Source: Bin87 sp965204905
GTDB lineage: Bacteria > Chloroflexota > Dehalococcoidia > Lucifugimonadales > UBA3495
DNA length: 64,000 nucleotides
NCBI GenBank assembly: GCA_965204905.1
Contig: OZ242042.1
Span: 3,410,001-3,474,000, forward strand
Direction: 5' to 3'
Both the position numbers and the translations under genes were made by a program. Each line of letters starts with the position of its first letter. Position 1 is the stretch's first letter. Positions 58,936 to 64,000 of this stretch are shown piece after piece. The notes under the pieces were generated by a model. The model was given only the letters and a program-made list of their open reading frames with translations. It was not told the DNA's origin and did no database searches.

Positions 58936-59577
58936 TTATGATTCCTGCGCCATACGCCCCCGCACCCGGGGAGCTTCAATTGGGGGCGCGTTCTCGTCGT
59001 AGGCGGGTCCGCCGGCCATGGCGACAAAGTACCGGTGCATTCGCGCGTCGGCGGTAAGTTCGGGGTGGAACGCCGTCGCCAGCAGGTTTTTCTGCTGGAC
59101 CGCCACTGGCCGGCCATCGGGCAACGCCGACAAAACGTCCACCTCTTTGCCAACTCGCAGAATCACCGGCGCCCTGATGAAAATGGCGTGGTACGGGTCG
59201 GGGCCAAGCCCCTTGATGGTCAGGTCCTGCTCGAACGAATCGACCTGGCGGCCGAACGCATTGCGCTGCACCCCCACGTCCATCACCGCCAGCGGAACCG
59301 GGTCTTCCTCGGTGATCTCCGACGCCAGCATGATCATGCCGGCACAGGTGCCCCAAACGGCCTTGCCCGACGCGGCCATGTCGGCCACCGGTTCGCGCAG
59401 GTTGTAAAGGGACATCAGGCGGCTGAGCGTGGTGCTCTCGCCGCCGGGGATGACGAGGCCGTCCAGCCCCTCCAGGTGATCCGGCAGTCGCACTTCGGTC
59501 GCGTCAGCACCGATGCTGCGGAGCACGTGACAATGCTCCGCAAAATCCCCTTGTACTGCCAAAACGCCGATGTTCAA
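58936..59577 (-). CDS. pdxT: Pyridoxal 5'-phosphate synthase, glutaminase subunit
   Basis: 213 residues. Class I glutaminase triad Cys78 (WGTCAGM), His171 and Glu173 (FHPELT). IPGGEST (43-49) is the family motif. Releases ammonia from glutamine for PdxS. Length is about 20 residues more than usual because of a C-terminal tail. It follows pdxS by 80 bases and precedes the ATPase by 12. Confidence 0.95.
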   Translation of the reverse strand: MNIGVLAVQGDFAEHCHVLRSIGADATEVRLPDHLEGLDGLVIPGGESTTLSRLMSLYNLREPVADMAASGKAVWGTCAGMIMLASEITEEDPVPLAVMDVGVQRNAFGRQVDSFEQDLTIKGLGPDPYHAIFIRAPVILRVGKEVDVLSALPDGRPVAVQQKNLLATAFHPELTADARMHRYFVAMAGGPAYDENAPPIEAPRVRGRMAQES

Positions 59578-59657
59578 CTGATTAACCAGCCGATATGTCC
59601 CATTCCTGTAAATCCAATAATCCGGCGAATCCTGGTTCTGACGAAAACCGTGCGGGC

Positions 59658-60551
59658 CTAGATGCTGCGGGTCGCCAGCAGTTCAGCTTCCGACAGTTCT
59701 CGGACGCTGCGCCCCACCATGGGCTCGCCCAAGTCTCTGGATACGTCGGCCAGGATCTGCGGGTCGTTGTAGTGCGTAACCGCCTGCACGATGGCGTGGC
59801 CGCGGCTGGCCGGGTCGCCGGACTTGAAGATGCCGGAACCGACAAACACGCCGTCAGCGCCCAGCTGCATCATGAGCGCGGCGTCCGCGGGAGTAGCCAC
59901 GCCGCCCGCGGCGAAGTTGACTACCGGCATACGTCCCTCTTCGCGGGTCTGCTGAAGCAGGTCGAGGCTGACGCGCAGGTCCCGGGCCTCAACCACCAAC
60001 TCGTCGTCGGGCATGGTGCGGAGCTTGCGGATGGCGTCCTGAACCGCGCGCATGTGGCGCACTGCCTCCACCACGTCGCCGGTGCCGGCTTCGCCCTTGG
60101 TGCGAATCATGGCCGCGCCTTCGGAGATGCGGCGCAGGGCTTCACCCAAATCGCGGCAACCGCAGACGAAGGGGACGGTAAAGTCGTGCTTCCAAACGTG
60201 GTGCATCTCATCGGCCGGCGTCAGCACTTCGGACTCGTCAACATAGTCAACGCCGAGAGCTTCCAGTATCTGCGCTTCAACAAAGTGCCCGATGCGGCAC
60301 TTTGCCATGACCGGAATGGACACGGCCTCGATGATATCGCAAATCATGGAGGGATCGCTCATGCGAGCCACGCCGCCGTCCGCCCGGATGTCGGCCGGTA
60401 CGCGTTCCAACGCCATCACCGCGACTGCCCCCGCTTCCTGGGCGATGCGCGCCTGCTCAGGGGTCACCACGTCCATAATCACTCCGCCTTTGAGCATTTG
60501 GGCGTGGCCGGACTTGACGGTGAAGGTACCGGTCAGAATTTCAGCAACCAT
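59658..60551 (-). CDS. pdxS: Pyridoxal 5'-phosphate synthase, synthase subunit
   Basis: 297 residues from ATG 60551 (GAGGAGG 8 bases upstream). Catalytic lysines Lys84 (VMAKCRIGH) and Lys152 (RTKGEAGTGD); Asp27 (GVIMDVV). Family signature LPVVNFAAGG-like VVNFAAGGVATPADAALMMQLG. It makes PLP from ribose 5-phosphate, glyceraldehyde 3-phosphate and ammonia. The frame is open upstream to 60620 but has no ribosome site. It is the first gene of the run, with an IS element just upstream (left end 60647). Confidence 0.96.
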   Translation of the reverse strand: MVAEILTGTFTVKSGHAQMLKGGVIMDVVTPEQARIAQEAGAVAVMALERVPADIRADGGVARMSDPSMICDIIEAVSIPVMAKCRIGHFVEAQILEALGVDYVDESEVLTPADEMHHVWKHDFTVPFVCGCRDLGEALRRISEGAAMIRTKGEAGTGDVVEAVRHMRAVQDAIRKLRTMPDDELVVEARDLRVSLDLLQQTREEGRMPVVNFAAGGVATPADAALMMQLGADGVFVGSGIFKSGDPASRGHAIVQAVTHYNDPQILADVSRDLGEPMVGRSVRELSEAELLATRSI

Positions 60552-60646
60552 TGAAAGCGCCTCCTCTATTGCATTAGGGATGCTGCACTCAATTATAGCC
60601 GTCGCCGTCGGGGTTATCAATCAAACGGCCCGGCTTCAGCGCCTAG

Positions 60647-62119
60647 CAGTCTGTCTGAAGATTAGGTTTTGTTGTTGATGGGACCGTGTTTTGGCGAGGG
60701 TTCACGCCGGTTGGGGGATGGGTGACGGTGGACTGACCGACAGACGAGAGTGGCGGAAGAGCTTGAGCAGGTTGTGGCCGGTGCAGATCAGCGACCACTC
60801 GCCCGCAACCTTGTCCAATCCCCGCAGCAGGAACTGCCGGAAGCCTCGGCCCTGCTTGATCTGGCCGAACACCGGCTCCACCGTCTGCATGCGTAGCGCG
60901 TATCTCTTGCGACCCCGTTTGGTCTGCAACTTGCGGCGCATCCGGTCCCTGGGAGAGAGAGCTTTGGGGATGCGTCCTTTGGGTGCGGGCGGTGGTTTGT
61001 ACCCGTGGCGGGTCTTCTCCGGCGCGACGAACGGGTCGGTGCCCAGGGCGTGTAAATCGGCAACGGCCTTTGCCGAGTAGTAACCGGCGTCGGCGGACAC
61101 CTCCCGGGGCGCCACTCCCACATTGGCGATGGTCTCCTCGATCATCACCACCGCCTGCTGCTTGTCCGAGGCCTGAGTGGTGGCTCGGGCCGCAATGATC
61201 ACCTGATGCTCATGGTCCACCACCGCCTGACAGTTGTAAGCCTGCAGGAAGTCCCGTCCCCCAGGACCGGGCATGATGCGGGACTCCGGGTCAGTGAAGT
61301 TGCGCTGGGCCTGGTCATCGGGCACCCCAGGATGATCCTTGCCCTCCTCTGCGGCGCGCTCCGCCTCGGCCATGGCCTCGGCTTCCAGCGCCGCCATGGC
61401 CTCCCGGATCTTCTCCAACCGACCCTCCCGAAAGGACAACTCCTCCGGCAACTCATCACCGCGCTTGTCCCTGCCATACCGGCGATCCTCCTCCTCATCC
61501 ACCTCCTGGGCGCGGCGCAGCAACTCATCCACCTCACCCTGCAACTGCGCTTCCTTCTCTTGCATACGCTGGTAACTCATCGCCTTGTGCTTCGATGCGT
61601 TGGCCCGGACCTTGGTGCCGTCCAGCGCCACGTGGCCCAACTTCACCAGTCCCGCCCGCTGGCACAGCAACAACACCTGCAGGAACAATCCCGACAGCGC
61701 CGCCAGGTGGTCCTTGCGGAAGTCCGAGATGGTGCGAAAGTCCGGCGTGTTGTTGGCCGCCAGCACCCGGAAGGCGATGCCTTCATGCAGTCTGGTGGCG
61801 ATGCGCCGCGATGACGGCACCCCGACGCAATAGGCGTACAGCAGCACCTTCACCATCATCTTGGGATTGTAGGGCGGGCCACCGCGCCGCTCCTGCTCGT
61901 AGCGGGCCGTGATCTCCGACAGGTCCAACTGGTCCACCACGTCTGAGATGAAATAGGCCAGGTGACCCTCGGGCAACCACTCCTGCAGCGCCGCCGGCAT
62001 CAGCAACTGCTGGTCAGGATCGTAAGGCAGATAGGTCTTGCTCATCACCGGCTCCCAACGACTGGACTGCCCCCATCATACGCTCTCCACCTCGCTGGCC
62101 CTGTTTCTCAGACAGGCTG
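60647..62119 (-). mobile_element. IS1182-family insertion sequence
   Basis: 1473 bases. Ends are imperfect inverted repeats CAGTCTGTCTGA (60647-60658) and CAGCCTGTCTGA (complement of 62108-62119), 11 of 12 matching. CTAG flanks both ends (60643-60646, 62120-62123), which would be a 4-base target duplication. One intact transposase gene. Single copy in this window. Confidence 0.8.
60702..62045 (-). CDS. IS1182-family transposase
   Basis: 447 residues from ATG 62045. N-terminal DUF772 region (LPYDPDQQLLMPAALQEWLPEGHLAYFI in parts, GGPPYNPKMMVKVLLYAYCVG), DDE catalytic residues in ALDGTKVRANASKHK, VSADAGYYS and EPVFGQIKQGRGF. A helical, Glu/Arg-rich insertion (EEDRRYGRDKRGDELPEEL) lies between the first two catalytic blocks, as usual for this family. 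The gene is uninterrupted, so the element may still be able to move. Confidence 0.93.
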   Translation of the reverse strand: MSKTYLPYDPDQQLLMPAALQEWLPEGHLAYFISDVVDQLDLSEITARYEQERRGGPPYNPKMMVKVLLYAYCVGVPSSRRIATRLHEGIAFRVLAANNTPDFRTISDFRKDHLAALSGLFLQVLLLCQRAGLVKLGHVALDGTKVRANASKHKAMSYQRMQEKEAQLQGEVDELLRRAQEVDEEEDRRYGRDKRGDELPEELSFREGRLEKIREAMAALEAEAMAEAERAAEEGKDHPGVPDDQAQRNFTDPESRIMPGPGGRDFLQAYNCQAVVDHEHQVIIAARATTQASDKQQAVVMIEETIANVGVAPREVSADAGYYSAKAVADLHALGTDPFVAPEKTRHGYKPPPAPKGRIPKALSPRDRMRRKLQTKRGRKRYALRMQTVEPVFGQIKQGRGFRQFLLRGLDKVAGEWSLICTGHNLLKLFRHSRLSVSPPSPIPQPA

Positions 62120-62971
62120 CTAGGGTTCGTAAGTTACCGTGATCGACTCAGTTGCGACGTTTCTTTCGTGGGCGGCCCATACGTTGATTTCGTTTATTCC
62201 GCGCTTGAGAACAATCTCGGCTGACCACTTGCCGTCCGAATCGGGGTTGGCCGGGATGATTTCGTTCACCACCACCTGAGCGGCCGGCAACGTTTCGCCC
62301 GAGAGCCGCAGCACTCGGTTCGCCACGGACACGCCGTCTTCCGGTTGCGTGATGGTCAGGAACAGCACTAATGGAGAGCTGTCGTAGGTCAATTGCAACA
62401 ACTGGCGTTTCGGTTCCGGCGAAGCGCTGTTGTGGCTGATCACCTCTATGACGTTGAACCCTTCAGCCAGGGGGATGGTTGCGAGGAAGTTTCCTTCAAC
62501 ATCGGCCCGCAGAGTCACGTCCTCTTTGGTACCGTCCGTGTTGCCGTAAGTCACCTCGATTATGGATCCCGGCAGGGTCGTACCGAACAGGTCAATCTCG
62601 GGCTCGCCCCGAACCACGCTGAGATTGGTCGGGTGGTGCACCACCACGAAGTGCCTGGGCGGTACCGGAGTAGGTCGCACCGGCGTAGGCGTGGGCGCCG
62701 GCGTTGGGGTAGGGGTCGGTGTTGGCGTGGGGGCAGGTGTTGGGGTGGGTACCGGCGTGGGCGTCGGTTGTACCGGAGTTGGTACAAGGGTGGGCGTGGG
62801 AGCGGGTGTGGGAGCGGGCACGGTGGGCCGTATCGGTTCCGGCGTGGGTGTCGGGCGCACCCGGACGCTCCCAGGAGCATCCGGCAACCCGGGCAGCGCG
62901 AAAACCCATGCGGCCAGGAACACGGCAATCAGGATGAATGCCAGGCTCGCTACCAGGATACGTTGCTGCAC
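62120..62971 (-). CDS. Surface protein with Pro/Thr stalk and Ig-like domains
   Basis: 283 residues. An N-terminal membrane helix (LVASLAFILIAVFLAAWVFAL), a long Pro-Thr-Ala stalk (about 38-105, built of PTPTP repeats), then two beta-sandwich domains starting HPTNLSVVRGEPEIDLFG and TITQPEDGVSVANRVLRLSG, similar to bacterial Ig-like/adhesion domains. GTG 62971 is the start, with a weak ribosome site. The TAG stop is part of the CTAG at the IS end. Probably displayed on the cell surface. Confidence 0.75.
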   Translation of the reverse strand: MQQRILVASLAFILIAVFLAAWVFALPGLPDAPGSVRVRPTPTPEPIRPTVPAPTPAPTPTLVPTPVQPTPTPVPTPTPAPTPTPTPTPTPAPTPTPVRPTPVPPRHFVVVHHPTNLSVVRGEPEIDLFGTTLPGSIIEVTYGNTDGTKEDVTLRADVEGNFLATIPLAEGFNVIEVISHNSASPEPKRQLLQLTYDSSPLVLFLTITQPEDGVSVANRVLRLSGETLPAAQVVVNEIIPANPDSDGKWSAEIVLKRGINEINVWAAHERNVATESITVTYEP

Positions 62972-63034
62972 AACTCGGCCCGTGGGGTATAACCGGAAAC
63001 TTGCTCAGACGGACGGGCCGCCAGCCCGTCGCGG

Positions 63035-64000
63035 TCAGGCTCCGGGTGAGCCTATCGGGAGGGTCAGGGTGAACATAGTGTGGTGGCCGGGCCGGGGCGC
63101 GGCCACGGACGCTACCGACAAATCCCCGCCATAACGGTGGGCCAGCGTTCTGCTGATGTACAGCCCCAGACCCGATGACGTCTTTTCCTCGCTACGTCCC
63201 ATCTCCGGCGTCCAGCCGCGAGTGAACAGATGGGCGCGGTAGTGATCGGGGATGCCGGGGCCGTTGTCGGTTACGCATACCCTGAACTCATCAGAGTCCC
63301 GCGTCACGTTAATCTCGATATAGTCCCCTCCGTAGCGAAGGGCATTGTCAACCAGATTGGCGATCATGTGCTCCAGGGCAGCGGCCTCCGAATATACCAG
63401 GCCAAAATCCTCCGGCTCGGACCACCAGACGATGTCTTTGCCCTGTTCCGCGGCCTGGCCGGTGTAGCGTTCTACGATACGACTGACTACGGCGGTCGGT
63501 TCCACAGGGTATCGCTCCGCCGGAGCGTCCGGAGTTTCCAGGTTGATCATGACCTGCATATTGCCCATCATCAGCCGGAACGACGGGGCCTGCTCTTCAA
63601 TCTCATCAAGCAACTCATGGACCACGATGGACACATCTTCCCCCGTAGCCGCCAATACGCCGCGCGCTTCCCGGCACTTGCCCAGAATGCGACGCATCGG
63701 CCGACCCAGATCGTGCTGAAACGTCTCAAACTGCTGCTCGGTCAACCGGCTCCAGTCGTCCACGCCGTTGAGACCGTTGCCGTTGCCTCGCCTGCCGCCG
63801 GCGCCCACGTAGGCTGCCACCGCAACCGCGAGGCCGACTACCACCCCCGCGATGCCCACGTAGGATAGCGGCTCCACCGACCAGGGATTCGGAAACAGCC
63901 AGGTCAGCGGGAGGAACAGCGAAACCACCATCGCTGCCAGGCCGAGTGCTGCCAGGGCAATTCCGGCGTAGGCTAGTGCGGGGTGTCCTCCTGCTCGTCG
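63035..64000 (-). CDS. Sensor histidine kinase, 5' end beyond window
   Basis: At least 322 residues. The frame stays open to the window edge, so the ATG at 63931 is internal: it falls inside a membrane segment, ALAYAGIALAALGLAAMVV, that begins upstream. A second membrane segment (YVGIAGVVVGLAVAVAAYV) follows. Then the H box (Phe-Gln-His-Asp, FQHDLGRPMRRIL), N box NLVDNALRYGG, G1 VTDNGPGIP and G2 SSGLGLYIS. The 63-base gap to the surface protein gene is too short for more genes; a response regulator may lie outside the window. Confidence 0.88.
   Translation of the reverse strand, partial: RRAGGHPALAYAGIALAALGLAAMVVSLFLPLTWLFPNPWSVEPLSYVGIAGVVVGLAVAVAAYVGAGGRRGNGNGLNGVDDWSRLTEQQFETFQHDLGRPMRRILGKCREARGVLAATGEDVSIVVHELLDEIEEQAPSFRLMMGNMQVMINLETPDAPAERYPVEPTAVVSRIVERYTGQAAEQGKDIVWWSEPEDFGLVYSEAAALEHMIANLVDNALRYGGDYIEINVTRDSDEFRVCVTDNGPGIPDHYRAHLFTRGWTPEMGRSEEKTSSGLGLYISRTLAHRYGGDLSVASVAAPRPGHHTMFTLTLPIGSPGA

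Noticed and set aside
62640..62860. Regular short repeats suggesting a CRISPR or satellite
   Set aside because: They encode the Pro/Thr stalk of the surface protein; there are no constant repeats with unique spacers.

Overview
The window is high-GC, densely packed bacterial DNA. Its gene content points to a Chloroflexota lineage, most likely a Dehalococcoidia/SAR202-type bacterium. The evidence is a coenzyme F420 ligase (CofE), a luciferase-like flavin oxidoreductase, two CaiB/BaiF CoA-transferases, an oligopeptide-type ABC transporter whose lipoprotein carries the charged stalk common in Chloroflexi, an LppX/LprG-type lipoprotein, a pdxS-pdxT-SpoIIIAA/R3H ATPase-tmk gene run, and several families of short dispersed palindromes. 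Taxonomy is inferred from gene content; there is no rRNA. The only RNA gene with full support is a tRNA-Ala(GGC).

Layout. 1-7.9 kb holds the tail of an SBP56 (selenium-binding/methanethiol oxidase family) gene, a membrane protein, a DLH-MBL-DLH operon, small membrane proteins, a class III aminotransferase whose frame is fused to an antitoxin-like domain behind a BrnT-like toxin, and an MFS transporter. 8-18.7 kb is an accessory island: a decayed gene, dispersed repeats, a clan AA protease pair, a single-chain restriction-modification enzyme, a tandemly duplicated two-gene module of unknown function (HEPN-like partner), DNA polymerase IV, a Uma2 nuclease, cofE, and a second restriction-modification system whose endonuclease carries its own HTH domain. 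18.7-25.6 kb is mostly metabolic: an amidohydrolase, ispH, gpsA, a possible small structured RNA, a DUF3800 protein, a flavin oxidoreductase and an epoxide hydrolase.

25.8-34.5 kb holds a repeat-domain lipoprotein followed by a two-component system, a eukaryote-like P450, a tightly overlapping DUF1538-DUF1538-PII-CBS operon, and a Phd/PIN toxin-antitoxin pair with a clear promoter and operator. 34.5-47.5 kb has a minus-strand run CaiB-CaiB-DUF2339-DUF3999, facing a plus-strand ABC importer (binding protein plus two permeases, no ATPases) and a zinc-ribbon beta-propeller protein. 47.5-56.5 kb has the tRNA, beta-propeller proteins, a GNAT enzyme, small coiled-coil proteins, an aldo/keto reductase, and a 14-TM MFS exporter beside an LppX-like lipoprotein, resembling mycobacterial lprG-P55.

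56.5-64 kb has tmk, the SpoIIIAA/R3H ATPase, pdxT and pdxS (vitamin B6 synthesis), an IS1182-type element inserted exactly at a CTAG that forms the stop codon of the next gene, a Pro/Thr-stalk surface protein, and a histidine kinase running off the end. The strongest candidate for an undescribed system is the duplicated two-gene module at 12.37-14.10 kb in the defence island. The DUF1538/PII/CBS operon, the antitoxin-aminotransferase fusion and the 22.1 kb RNA candidate come next.
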